A model generated the notes under the pieces. It had not been told where the DNA came from and did no database searches. It saw nothing but the letters and a program-made list of their open reading frames with translations. The position numbers and the translations under genes were made by a program. DNA of 64,000 nucleotides. It comes from Vanessa cardui (Eukaryota; Arthropoda; Insecta; Lepidoptera; Nymphalidae). This document shows, piece after piece, positions 36,101-51,100 of the stretch (positions are counted from its first letter, which is position 1; the number at the start of each line of letters is the position of its first letter). The DNA lies in contig NC_061127.1 of the NCBI RefSeq assembly GCF_905220365.1, positions 8,184,001 to 8,248,000 on the forward strand. Reading direction: 5' to 3'.

Positions 36101-39100
36101 AAATCTTGTTTTAGCATGAATCTAATCAGGAAACATTTTCTGTTATCTTCAATTACTTGTCATAAAACAAAATGTTTGATTTTAAAAATTTCAAGCCATA
36201 AATTAGACAGACAGAAATAAATCCAATATTTGCCTTACGGAAGGAACCTGATGATAATCATTACCAGATTCTTTACTCAATAAAAATCGTATATAGAAAA
36301 TTAAAAAAAAATAATTAAGCAAATTATTTCTAAATTCTATACGATATTAGAAAATGCTGATTTGTTTTGAACCTGCATCTACTAAAAAATATACAATCAT
36401 CTACGGAGCAAATAAATCCAAATTCAGATTCTTTGCTTGCTCAATAACATGTGTAGAACATTAATAAATAAATATATTTTATGTAAATCATTCTCAACTT
36501 CTAAACGATTTTCTGTATCGAATGTAAGTAAAACAGAATTTATACTTATGAAGTAGTCGATTATTTTGTTTCGCTCGAACTGCCGTCTTAAGCAAAACAA
36601 GCGCTCGGTTTTTGTTTTCGATACATACGATATTATCACTGTATGCGTTTATTTTAGTTACTAGAAACAATCAAGTTATTAAGGCGCCTTCTGGAACGTC
36701 TCACCGATAGTCTAGTACTTGCCCATCATCGGCGAGGCGTCCCCCAAAGCGTTGGAGTTTTTCGCACCCCCAACACCCTAGATAGACAGTATTTGTGAAT
36801 TTGACGACAAATAACATTAAACAACCTATTTCACTATCAAAGAAAAATAAATAAAAAAACAAATTCAATCATAATTATAAATATATTTAGAATTTTCATT
36901 ATTTAACAACAAGCGAATATTATATACCACTATCGAAATAAAGCGTTATATCACATGTTTTACAATACAGCTAACAGGTACACAAAAAGGGAAAAGCTCA
37001 AATATATACCTTTTACGTATATCACAAATCCTTATTCATTTACTTTTATTGAATTTAATTTAAATCTTAAAATAATAATAACTTACAATTAATTTAACAT
37101 TATAAGATAATGTACAATACAAATGATACTATAGTATGTTTACATTGATTTACAAAAGTCATTGAAATTCAATCTATTGATAGGATTGAGGCGATTACCA
37201 GAGTTACCATCAGGTATTTCGACATATATTTTCGAGATGTTCGAGGTTTATATATTTTTGTGACCAATAAAATTTCATGCAGTTGTGATTAATTTCTCAT
37301 AATCAAAGAAAGTCCACATATGACTGTTAATCAAAAAATAAGTAGCAAAATGAAGATATCGGCAACGTCACTTTCGTTGTCGACTCTAATCGTATCGTAA
37401 TCAGTGAATATGAAAAAATAAATGAATAAAATATTTTAAAAAAATATTTAAGATTAATGCTACCTGTAGAAGTAAAATGTGTTTTAAAAATAGTAGAGAC
37501 GACTATATGAAAGTATAAATATATTTACAAGCTTACTATTAGTCGTCTGATATAACTATTAATGAAACAATAAAAATAAATTATGTTTTTTGTTAAATAT
37601 AAAACAAAGATAAATTTTAAATGATATGAGAAACAAACAAATAACTTGTTTTACATTCATTTGCATTTTTCCTCTGACGATTCAAACATATCCATTATTT
37701 GCGGTACTGTAGTATTAAGGGTACATTTTTTTTAATTCTTTACTGATAATCACATAAAACATAGGAATTTATTTTACTAAATTAAGAAAGTGTAAGTAAG
37801 TAAGTAAGTATACAATAAATATATTGTACCTTCTTAACATTGTGCGTATTATAAGACCACAAATTGACAAAAAAGCGTTTGGAGTGGATTTTAACTCCGG
37901 AGTTCAACAATTATAGAAAAGAGGAACATCAGTTCAAATAGTATCAAATGTACAATAAAAACATAAAATAACTGTGATGTTGAAAGTCAGGCAGAATAAT
38001 ATGTTTAGTACATATTATTCTGCCTAAGATCCCTTTTAAGATCCTTGTTCTAAGATTAAAAAGTATAAAGATATATTTATATTACTTTATCGACATCGAT
38101 TCATGTCGTAAAAATATATTATTCTGGTTTTATCAAAAAATTTTGTCTCTTTATAGGAATATATAAATCAACAATGTAGAGTCATTAAAAAAATAATTTC
38201 CAAAATTAAATTGCGAATCATTCGACACGGAATCAATACGAAATTTAAAACATATTTATCCCGCTAAAACTGAATCTTCAGAGAAAATAGACTAATTGCA
38301 ATAAAAAGCTACATTTTTCTATTTAATAGGCAGCTTATCGCCCACAATGGTAAACATTTTAACAATACCAAAGTTAAAGACAAACAGGCGACTAGTGTTC
38401 AACCACTTACTTATTCTCTTGATTTGTTTAATGGTTTATTAAAGATTCACGATCGAATTTTATTTTAGATGAAATGTCTATCACTTTGTCGCAACTTGGT
38501 AAAATTAATCAGACTTAGTTTTAAAATTATAATGTTAATAAAGATCGCGTGATCAATCCGAGGAAACAAGAATAAGTTTCTTACTCGTGCTTGCCCGTGT
38601 TAATTATTCACTTTGGATTCAATGAGTAAAATATCCTGAGGAAATGTCACATGGATCCACTAACCTCGACTTTAGTAGCGCGATTGAATAAGCACCAAAT
38701 ATTCTTCTAATGAGACGAAGAGACCTTCCCCAGTAGTGGGAAAATTACAGGTTGTTACATTTTCACTATCACCAATTCCAAGCAGAAAAGGACTTAAGTC
38801 AAACAAACCCTGAATTTAATTAATTTCACGTGATTTGCTAATAAATCTGCTATATAATACATTATGTATAAATGATTCTTTATTAATATATACTTCAAAA
38901 TAAAACAAAACAATGTCATTAAATTCTTAAATATACATTTCATTGATCTCCCAGAAAACTAGTATTTAAAAAAACTGATAATTCATTTATTAACACTACA
39001 AATTACACGGGATGAACATGATATACATAATTCATATGAAATAAAAAAAACTAATTTTAGAAAGTTTTTTATAATACAATTTTTACAATGCATTAAAATA

Positions 39101-42100
39101 TCATCGCAATTAACACAAACTATTTTTAATTAAAATACACCATTTATAAAATAAATAATATTAAACATATTATGTAAGTAATGATTAAATTGGTTTGAGT
39201 ATTATTTTGTATATATTAATTAATAAGCATTAAACACATTTTAATAATATTATTTATAATAATAACTTCACAACTGAATTTAATTAAATAAATTAGTGAC
39301 AAAACTTCAATCCGTTAAGGGTATGTTACGTAAACATATAAAATTATTATTACAAAACCTTCCTGTGTATAATATTTCAGGAATATTATAAACATGTTCG
39401 ATATATTTATTAAGATATGTTACTATATCTTAATAATTGACAGGAATATTTATTATTAACAGAATTAAAAAACACTTAAGACACATTAATGTATGTAGAA
39501 ATATTTATATAATTAAAAAATAACCAAATCATTATGACAATAATTAATCAACTCGTGTTGCCAACCCAAGAAGGTTTTTTTTATTAATTATTGTCGTGGC
39601 ATATTTGAAACGATTTATACATAATTAGAACTTATTATACATACAGCTTTAACCAGTAAGAGGTGGTTCACCACCCAGGTGGTAACCCATTACCATATTC
39701 GGATCATTTACATTATAATAATATTATAAAAAATGCGGGGGCGATATTGTATTTTAAATTAATTTATGTTATTATTCGTGTAAAACAACATTACGTTTTT
39801 CGACAGAAATTGTCGAAATTAAAGCAAATTATCAAAAAATATTCAAAACATCAAGCAAAATTACGTATTCATTAAATATAGTTATAACAAACAATTGTTA
39901 CATAATTATATAAAAGTAAATTATAAAAATCTTAAAAAAAATCAATGTTTTTTTTACAATTTTAAGTATTTTGTGTGTTTACATAACTGTAAATAAAACA
40001 AAAATAAAACACACTTTTACACAAACAGCAGTTATTTTTTCGAATACAAGAGAAGAGATTGAAATTAATAAAAAGCGAGACTCAAAAAACTGTAGGTATA
40101 AAATAATGTAAATACACATATACTTTCTTATAAAAATACAATTTTAGTCAAAAGCACGATATTTAAGATTAGTTGCCATCACTTTTAGATAATCACAGTA
40201 TCATTACCACACAAGAATAATAAAAACTACATTAACACAAACCAAAATGCTAATTCTGTATGCATTAGCATTTCTTTTCGTGTTCACATTTTTGTAACCT
40301 TATAATTTACTTGCCACACACACTTTCCGACGATGATCAGCTATGCAAAAAATAGCCTGGTACAAATGGTTGAATTGTTTTATTTAAATTAATGTATTAG
40401 CGTCGGTACGGCGGTCTGTAGGTCACGTCACTATACTAGCATTTTTGTGGAACAAATCGTTAGACACTCGTTATTTATGCGACGCGTTCGATTAACGCCC
40501 ATGCGATTGGGCCGCCGGTGCGAGCGCTATGACCATCATTTTTCCTTTTTGCCTTTACCTAATTAGACCCCTGAAGAACCGCCATACTGGTACAAATGAC
40601 CTAATATTTTGTGTCATTATCTCTCGGTCTAAATTACAAATAAAACGGAAACAATATTTCTAAAAAAAACCGATGCTAGCACACCTTTTTCGTACGTCAA
40701 TTTATCATCAACGCAAGAAAATCATTAGGAGACAATCGTTGCAAATTATACCGTCCTGACAATGTTTTATGTTCCACAGCCCTACAGCTCTTGTCTTTTG
40801 CCGGCACAAGAAATAGTTTAATGTTGACAATATTTGCGACTCTACCCAAAATAACGAAATACCTAAAACATTGTGATTAAAAATTAATGAAAAAAAAATT
40901 TGTCACAGCCACTTCGTCGTCTGTCACTTTAAGAACAAGAATTCACAAATACCTACATCATGCATTTTAAAGAATACTAGCGACCCACCTGACGCCCTGA
41001 CTTCGCACGGGTGCAATGCTGATTTTATTATTATTGTACACGACATCACATTAGAAACTTCAAATATTTTCGGAGTTTCTTTAATATAACTACCGATTTA
41101 ACTGTGAGTGGAGGGTGATGTGGGTTCTCATGGCGCTCTTTATATCATTCAAACACACAGTGACACTTATTTAAAACAGAAATCGCATCTATTGATACCA
41201 AACGCCATTCCGCAGCAGGGAAAAAAGCAGAGGGAGAGGAGTCGCCGTGTGTTTCCGAATTAAATAAGTATATTTCAGAATTCTTAGACAAAAATATGTC
41301 CGATTTACAAAGTGAATATTTTTAAGACATGCCTGGACAGCCACCAAAGATTTTAAGTTCCCTGCTAAAGTAGATGATAAACTGCACGTAAAACTTCAAA
41401 GAGAGTGAGAAGATTTATTTAATTGGCTTATTTATTCCAAAAAATATATATAGTGCATGCTATAAATTTTGTGTTCTTTTTGGCTCGCAAAGTAAAGGGA
41501 AGGGTAACCATCAACATCCCGGATACCTTATTAAAAAAAGATTGAGTACTTGGAAAAGGGTAAAAGATATATTTACACATCGCACCACCTTAACTTGTCA
41601 TATAGAAACGATAAAAATGGCTGTAAACTTCTTGTCGATTTACGATGGGAAACAACGCAACATTAAAGAAGTAACTAGTTCTGAATTTTCCAAGAGGTCA
41701 CAAGAGAATAGAGTCAAATTAATTTCTATTATAAAAACAATTATTTTATGCGATCGTCAAGAAATACCCTTGCGAAGCACATCCGATTATGGAAATGTTT
41801 TGGACAAAAAACAGGTAAATGACGGTAAATTTCGTGACCTTTTGGGAATTAGAGTTCCCGCTGGAGATAAAATACTGGAGTTGCATTTAAAAAGTAGCAG
41901 CAAAAATGCACAATATACCAGTATTGATTAACGAAACAAAAGACATACCTAGAACAGAACAAATGTCGTGCTGTCTCAGATATACCTATAGATGCCGTTA
42001 AAAACATTTCGCGTGAGATTTTTTTTAAATTTGTGTCAATTTGTGATGTTACCTGAGAAGAAATCGCATCATGCATAAATTGATCGATTGGAAACCAATG

Positions 42101-45100
42101 GAATCGATACTACAGGTTTTATTGGTCAAGGGTATGATGGTGCATCAGCTATGAATGGAAGTTTCAACGGTGCTCAATCAAAAAGAAAATATTCACTAGC
42201 ACTTTACGTTCATAATAGTGCACATTCACTAAATCTGGCCATTGCAGATACTCGCAAAATACGGAACCTGTCGAAACTGTTTAGGTACAATACATTCTGT
42301 TGGGAACCTTTGTCATGCTGAGAGAAACAATTGAAAGTATTTTGCCGATTCTAGACACAAGTCATTGATAGCAATGTGCGAAACTCGATGGGTTCAAAGA
42401 CACGACAGTGTGATGCGTTTCGACGAAAATATTTTAATAGTAGCACATGCTTTAGAAAAACTAAAACATTCGGAAAACAGGGAGACTGCAAGCGGCAAAT
42501 CAATTGCTGGTCGCGATTCAATCTGATGATTTTCTTATCAATCTTAATATTACTAAAAACTGTTTTCTATAACAATTAATCTTTGTAAATATTAACAAAG
42601 CGCAGGACCTCACAATGGCATGTGATCACGTCGATAATGTAATTATTGCTCTCAGTGAAATAAGACAACAAGCTGAAGCGAATTGCTCATTAATATACGT
42701 ATAAGCAAACAGAGAAACAAGCAAAACAACAAAAAGGCGATGAGTTAGCTATAGCTATATAGCTATACCAAGACGAATGAGGCGCCAACAACACAGAAGT
42801 AACGTAGCTACTGAAAATTCCGAGGAATATTAGAGACGTGCTTCATTTATCCCGGTTATTGATCACATTATAAATCATTTAAGTGATAAGACATCCTATA
42901 ACCAACTACTATAAGGCACCTTAAATGCTTGCTGGGATTCAATATATTAAAACAAAGTTATAAGTCAAAGAATTGGTAAAGCTGAATATAAATATTGAAG
43001 TTATGAGCTTTAGGATTTAGTCATCATTGCAGTAATGAAGAAATTTTACCCTTATATGTACGGAATTTATTTCAAGATTGGCTCAGACAGCCGGGTAAAT
43101 TTTAAAAACACAACTTACGTGTATTGCATCAAAACGTTTCTTAAGTGTAATTTTTATATAGATTTATTATTTTTTTGTTAACAAGTTCGCACCTCCAAAG
43201 AAAATGTATGTAAGTTGTTTACAAAAATTTAAGGAAAGAAAGCCTTGTAAAATGTCATGTAATTTGTCAGAAAAGTATTAAATCTTGTCGCAAAAAATCA
43301 AAGCTGCTTGAAAAGAGTTGACCGATTCAAATATCTGGGTCACTGGGTTTCTGAGAGCTTATCAGACACGGATTGTAACATTTTGATTCATAGATTCGTA
43401 CGCTGTAGTAAACAAGCCAAACTGACGCTTTTCAATGCTTACTGTCAATCTTTTAACACTTGTAGTCTGTGGGTCGACTTCACGCAGCGAGCATACAGCG
43501 CTCTGCGCATTCAATACAAAAACGTTTAGGATATTGTTTGGTCTGCCGCGATTCCGTAGCGCGTCATCTATGTTCGGCGAGGCAAGCACTGCTGCTTCTA
43601 CGCCATCATTAGAAAGCGGTGCTCCTCGTTGTGGGCGCGAGTGTGCGGAACATCGAACACCACCCTGAGCGCGTTGGCCGACCGATGGGACTGCGATGGG
43701 ACCCCACTGATTTATCGCTGGGTACAGATTCATGACCCCTTTTAAACATCTTTTTTAGAACAGGGGTGTCTTATCGGAGGCCGGATATTTGTTATTTGTT
43801 ATGTATTTTTTCATTATTTGGTTTTAATTAATTCTAAATTATTTAAATGTAACACAATTATTTTAATTTTATACATTTATTTTTGTTACTAACACTTAAA
43901 TTGTTTTGTTTGTATATGGATTAATAAGCTGAAATAAATGCTTATTATTATTATTAGCACATAATAATATCCACAAGGCTGTGTATTTGGATACGAAAAA
44001 AAGAAAATTAGCACGCCGTGGGCAATGTCAACTTACTAAAAATACACAGTGAATCAAAAACAAATAAAACAGACTCTGAACCTGCCGTCAAAGCTGGGAA
44101 GCTCTGAACCACCGCCATCAGGTACAGCTACGTCAAAAATATCCATGTCAAAAATGTATTTCCGTCTTTAAAATAAATGTTAAACTAATGTTTTTCAACT
44201 TATATTTACAAAGCAGTCGTACGTGAAACACTACTGTAGCTACTTGGGTACAGCGGCCGCATCCATATAACTATTGCACTTTTTTCTTCAGGTTATTATT
44301 ATAATGAATTCGTGACATCTTAACGTTTCTGACTATTACAACGGCTTAGAGGAAGCAGTTATTGCTGTTTTAGAAGATAGTGATAGTGAGGTTGATTATG
44401 AATTCGCGATTACACCACCAGAACATAGCGTCGTGCCTGATGAAGAAGGTGCTGACGAGCAACTTACTGCATCTTTGCCCTGGGATGTGCCTGGTAATAT
44501 AGAGGTATTTAGGAGTAATAAGGATAAAATTCCATGCGGGGACCCCGACAGCAGCGATGATGAGCCTTTGGCTGAGAAGTCAAAGCACGTCGTCAACAGC
44601 CAGATCAGCCAGTATGGCGTACGTGTTCACCAATTTATTCTTACACAACTCAAGAAAGAACGGATTTTATTGATAGACAAAAACTAGTAAAAGAAAAATT
44701 TCAAGATCTCACCCCAGTACAAATATTTGAAAAAATATTTGATGAAGAAGTGATTAGCTTGATGATTACAAACACAATTATATATGCTAATCAAAACAAT
44801 AGACACACTTTCCAACTGGACTCTGTTGACTTTAAAAAGTTTCTAGGCATATTGATATTATCTGGTTATCATAAGTTACCCAGAGAAGATTCGTATTGGT
44901 CTTATGATGAAGACGTAGGCGTCGAAATGGTATCGAGATCCATGTCCAGACAAAGATGTCGGGATATAAAAAAGAATATTCATTTCTTAAACAACAACGA
45001 AGCAAGTAGTACCAAGGATAAAATGTTTAAAGTTCGGCCATTAGCTGATATTCTAATAAATAAATTTCTTCAGTGGGGTGTGGTGTACGAACATATTTCA

Positions 45101-48100
45101 ATAGATGAATCGATGGTGAAATATTTTGGTCATCATCCTGCTAAGCAGTTTATCCGAGGAAAACCAGTGCGGTTTGGATATAAAAACTGGGTAGCAGCAA
45201 GTTCTACGGGATACTGCTATGTTTTTGACTTGTATTGTGGAAAAGCTCTCGAAGCTTCTAGTGATCCTTTAGGATCAAGAGTAGTCAAAATGTTACTTAG
45301 GAACTTGGGGACTGATCCATCTAATTATCAAGTTTTTTTTGATAATTTTTTTACTAACTATAATCTCTTAGTAGATCTTAAAAAATAAGGATATCGTGCG
45401 ACTGGAACAATAAGAAATAATACAACGAAGAAATGTCCAATAAAAAGTAGTAAAGAGATGAAAAAACAAGACCGTGCTCCATATGATATAGGTTTGATAA
45501 GATAAATGAAATATTGTTAGTGAAAGGATAAATGAAATATTGTTATGGAAGGATAATACTGTTTGCACAATAGCCTCAAATTATGATACCATTGAACCGT
45601 TAGGAGTCGTAAAACGGTGGTCATCCGTGACATTTGATTGATTTTTGATGCTGTATAAGGTTATAGCATCAAAAAATGGATGGCAATATACCCAAACATT
45701 TTCAAATTTACAATAAAAATATGGGAGGAGTGGATGAGTTGGTTCAGTCTATATCAGTTTATAGGATTGCAATTATGGAAAAAAGTGGTGGTGGTGGTGT
45801 GGTTTTATTTACCTATATGGTGGATATGGCTATCGCAAAGCGTGGCGTTTCCATGTTCTTAGTCACAGTGATCGCATAAATCAGTTGCTGTTCCGACGTA
45901 CCATTGCGAGATTTTACTTACGCCAGAAAACACAAAATAAGGCTCGACCTTCGTCATCATCGGTCCCAGGCTTGCCTCAAGACGGTACCAGACACTATAT
46001 CCTCAAAAACTTGGAAAGCCCTTACTTACAATGTGTTGTATGTCATGCAAGACAATGTAAAAAGTGTCTTAAAACATTGTGTGTTGATAAGGACCCTGAT
46101 TATTTTTTTCAACTTTTTTCTTTCTTTTATATTTATTTGATTTGTAAACAATATAAAAATAAATGTTTTGTAAAAATATCACTTTTGTTTTTATTTTGTC
46201 GGTAATAATTGTAATAGGTTGAGAGACGCTGAATTAAAATTAAAAAGCTATAAGAAGCTTTAATTCCTTTTTACATCTGAACTTTGATTTGCGGAAAATT
46301 CGTCGAAAACAATTCGCCGAAAACACAATTCGTCGAAAAACGCCGAATCGAAATTTATAGAAGATTTGCAGGAATTTCGTTACAAATACTGTTCCGAACT
46401 ATAGCGGGCAATATTTTAGGGACCTTCGACTATAGCGGAAAATATTTCTAGAAATGTTCAACTACAGCGGGGAATAGTCAGAGATTTTCAACTATTGCGG
46501 ATAGATCTTGGACTATTGCGTAATACTCCGTTTCAAAATTATAGCGGAACATATTCTTTAAAATAACTAACTATAGAGGGAAAAATTAATAAATATTTCG
46601 AACTACAGCGGAAAATTTTTAAAGTTTTGTTTTCGAACGTAACAGAAAATATTCTTCACAGATTGGTCAGCGGGAAATAGTCAAATAGATTTTCAAGTAT
46701 AGCGTCCTACACTTCACACGTCCTAAACCCAGTTTTGTCCTACATCTGAAGTCGTTGTCTTTCAACTCAAGCGGGTAAAATTAAGAAAAATGGTTACAAG
46801 AACGAGTACTTGGATTGAACTCATAAAAAAAAATTCATGGCTTTCCCTCCAAGATGTGATTGGCGATGCCAAAACCTGGCCAGAATTCATACGGCAAATG
46901 TTTTGGAATCGTAATTTCAACGATCATAATCGTATGATCGTCGTAAACTTTGCCATTGTTAATGGAGTTGGTGATGAGTTCCTCCATGAAGTTTTGTCGT
47001 TCACTCTACAAAATACTTACAATCGTGATCGACGACAAAAAGTAGCTGCACGGTATCAATACTACAACGATCCCATAAAAGGAGAAGAACGAAGAAGCCG
47101 ATCATATTCGTTCGACTTGTATCATAGAAGACTGGTAACGTTAAGTGGTAAATTCTATCAAAAGCCGACTGTTTCGATGTAAGTCTCAGGATTTGGTAAT
47201 TATTTTTTTCTCGTTCATTCCCGAAAGATTTCTTTTTCTCCGTGCGTGTACTTATGTCTTACTCCTCGACAATCAATAAGTAAATACGTTACTTTTTGGA
47301 CTCGTCGAGTCCACGGAAAACTGTTTTTTTTTTTTCGCCACACTATCAAGGTCCGCACTGCAACACTTAGGATTTTAAGTTTCTTTTGAATCATCTTGCA
47401 TCGAAGCAATCTAGGTTGTAAACGTTGACTGACCTATTCTGAGTTCTAAAGTGTAAAAGATTGCTGATCATTTCTGTGCTCAAAATTTGTATCGATATTT
47501 CATATTACTCCACATCCAATCGACTCACAGTACACTAAAAAACGCGACAATGACACAATTTGTTTTGAGTGAAAAAGGGAAGCCGCAATTATTATGGAAA
47601 AGATTTCTCTTCCACAAAGACGGCGACAACAAAGAAAATGGCAATGTTTATTGGAAATGTGTTGAGCGCGGTATAAATAAAAAAGACTGCACTGCCCGAA
47701 TAATAACAAACAGAAATGAGGAAGTTGTCAAAGAATCAAGCCACAATCACAGCGCTGAAGCTGCAAAAGTTAAGGTAGTTGAACTTAGAAACGAAATAAA
47801 AACGACTGCACTGGAAACTTCGGAAAGTCCACACGTGATAATCGCTTCTACGTCCGCTCAAATACATGACAGTGTGAAAAGAACAATTCGGAATATTCGG
47901 CACGCAGCAACGGAAGATATAATGAATCCTGTCAATCTAAAAGAAATTGTAAATCCATCACAATTCCGGGTAACTGAAAAAAATCATGACTTTCTGATTT
48001 ATGACAAAGGGGCGGTCGACGACAGAATGCTCATCTTCGGAACCATTGAAAATCTAAGACTATTGGCTAGCGCAAAACATTGGTTTGTCGATGGCACAAT

Positions 48101-51100
48101 AGGAGCATTTTCGTCCCTGTTCTCCCATCTTTATTCTATTCATGCTCTTGTGGACACAAAGATCGTCCCATTGGTGTTTGCATTGTTGCCCGGAAAAAGC
48201 GCAGTAGTGTATGAAGAAATGTTCAACAAACTGAAAGAAGCTAATCCGGAGCTGAATCCGGAATCGGTGATGTTGGATATGGAACAAGCGGTCGTCAAGG
48301 CTTTAACAACAGTGTTCCCAAATGTGCTAATACGTTTTTGCAACTTCCATCTAAATTAGGCTCTTTACCGCAAAGTTGTAGCCTTCGATTTCAAAACTCG
48401 ATATGATACCGACACGGAGTTTTCACAAAAAATCAAACTCCTGGGAGCACTTGCTTTTTTAAAGCCTTGTGATGTAGCTACATTTAATCGCATTGCCGAA
48501 GAAGTCTTCGAAGCAGAGGAGATGGAAGAATTCATTTTTTCGTTCGAATCAGAATTCATCATTCGATATGACAGAAGGAGAAATCAAAAAGAGGCACAAT
48601 TTCCGATCAAGTACTGGAACCAGTACGATGCATGCCCATCTAATCTACCTCGAACGAATAACGGCGTCCAAGGGTGGCATCGGGGTTTCAATGAAATAGT
48701 GAGGCAAAAACATCCCACATTGTGGACCTTGATTCGATGCCTTAAGATCGAGCAATCAAAAAACGAGTTGGTGATTGCAGAACTGCGCAATGCTGTTTCT
48801 CAACCGCCGCAATCGAAGAAATACCGAGACTTGAATAAACGAATGACAGACATCGTACACAAGTACGACGAACCGCTGTACGAAGATAAAATACAATATC
48901 TGAAAGCGATTGCCAACAATTTGTCGTTGTCAACAAAAACTCACCGCATGCTTTTTACCTGCTCATCTTACTACATATCTGTCATACTTCATGTTTATGT
49001 TTATTATTACATAAAAGAAAAAATTTGAAAAACCCCCAAAAAAAATTAAAAAGTAAAAAAAAAAACAAAAAAAATTTAAAAAATTTCAAACTAATTTGAA
49101 AAATGACACGAAACTAGGAAACATTTAAAGAGATTATTAAAATACTTGCAGAAAAACAAAAGCTATGGTCTAGTATATATGAAAGATAATTGTAACATGC
49201 ACGGATTTGTTGATGCTGACTGGGCATCATGCACCTTGAATAGGAGCTCATACACTGGGTTTTGCTTCATGATGTCAGGGTGTGTTATCCTATGAGTCAA
49301 AGAAGAACTGTAACCTTATCTAGTGCAGAAAGTAAATATGTGGCAATATGTGGCACAGTATAATTTATTTATATATATTTACTGTAATTATTTTAGTAAG
49401 GTAGAATAGTACGAAGTATTTTGAAAATGAATTTAACTTAAAGAAAAATCTTTTAATTGAGTTTAGTTATATAAAGTACCGTAACATAAAACGTAGTGGA
49501 TATTTTGACATAATGATGTTCTTAAAAACTTGAAAATTATGCTATCTGTACTAAGCAGCTTTAAATCGTAGTGCAGTGTGCGGAAGCGCGGCGGGAGCTC
49601 CAAAACTAACAGATTTTAAGAAAACTTTTAATGCAGTTTAAGTAAAATATGTTTCATCTCTTGATTCAAGAGACAGCGTATATAATCCAAAACTAATAAT
49701 TTAAAGAAAATATAACTATAATTATAAAAAGCAATCATCTTACAGTATTCAGTCTTACAATTTTAATACTAAAAATATATTAAAAAGATCTTATATATTA
49801 ATACTTCAGGAAGACCACAGCACAGCCTCGAAGACAAGGAGTCGATTGATGTCGATGTTCAAACTTCAGCATAATGCGCTTGCTGTACAGCACCGGTTAA
49901 TACTCACCACACAAATTTTAATGGTGAATATATTATTTACCATCGTTTATTAAAAATATAAATAACGAGGAATACAACATCGAAAATCTTATAATTATTG
50001 TTTTAAATCACGTAAGTATCAAAGAATAGAAGTCCGCGATTATACCATTAAAAGCACTGGTCTCAAGCACAGGTTCAATCCGTTCGGCAAATTCCTAATT
50101 TCAAAGAATAAACGCTCTGTCGTAGGCGCAGATTTAAGGCACGTGGAGACGCTATTTAATCTTTTACAATCGTACCTGGCTCCGAACGGCGGCTCAACAC
50201 TTCGACGTGGTGGCGACAAAAGTTCATCGTATACTCCGGCATACCTGTTAACAATGTTGAGTCATAAATATCTGTCTGCTTATCGTTTTAGTAGCTCAGT
50301 GGATTAGTTCGCTAAAGATAACTAAACGTATATAAGGACCGGAACCGCTAGTAGTGCACAACATATAGTAAGACACAAATTAGATGTAGCATCGGAAAAT
50401 GCAATGTAATGAAAATAAAACCGATTATTGCCGATTTACACAACCAATAGAAACAGCTCCCTATCGCGCCATTCGACGCTATTCGTCGCTATAGATTCAC
50501 GCGTCAGAAAAAACAAGTGTATGTAAATCGACGCGTCAAATTGACGAATATATTAGGTCATATGATATTACAAGTTATTACATTTGTGCAAATATCATAT
50601 TCGCGTGAGAAATAAATATTGATAATTTGGCATAGCGTACTTAATTCGGATGTGATCGGTTTTACGAATTTTGCCGATGCGACATCTAAGTTGTGTCGTA
50701 CTATAGCTGGCGTGTGTTACGTAAATCGGAGGTTTTTTATTTTAATAATCTTCTAAGTTAGAATAGAGCATAGAAGGCGATATCGTGTACGCATACCTGT
50801 GCGGCGACAGTGGGCGCGGCGACGAGCGCAAGTCGGGGCGGCGCGGCGAGCGCGGCGGCGAGTGCGGCGCGTGCGGCGCCAGCGGGCCCAGCGCGCCCAG
50901 CGGCCGCAGCGGCGAGCGCAGCGGCGAGCGCGCCGGCGAGCGCAGCGGCGTGCGGTAGCGCAGCGGCGAGCGGTGGCGGCGCCGCGGCGACGGCGACCTG
51001 AAGGAATGAGACAAATAAATAAATATGAGACAACATCACATACATTACTCTGATACCAATGTAAGTAGCTGAAGCACTTGTGTTATGGAAATCAGAAGTA

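Noticed and set aside
39663..39875. 70-aa plus-strand frame
   Set aside because: Short and low-complexity in an AT-rich intron; no recognisable motif.
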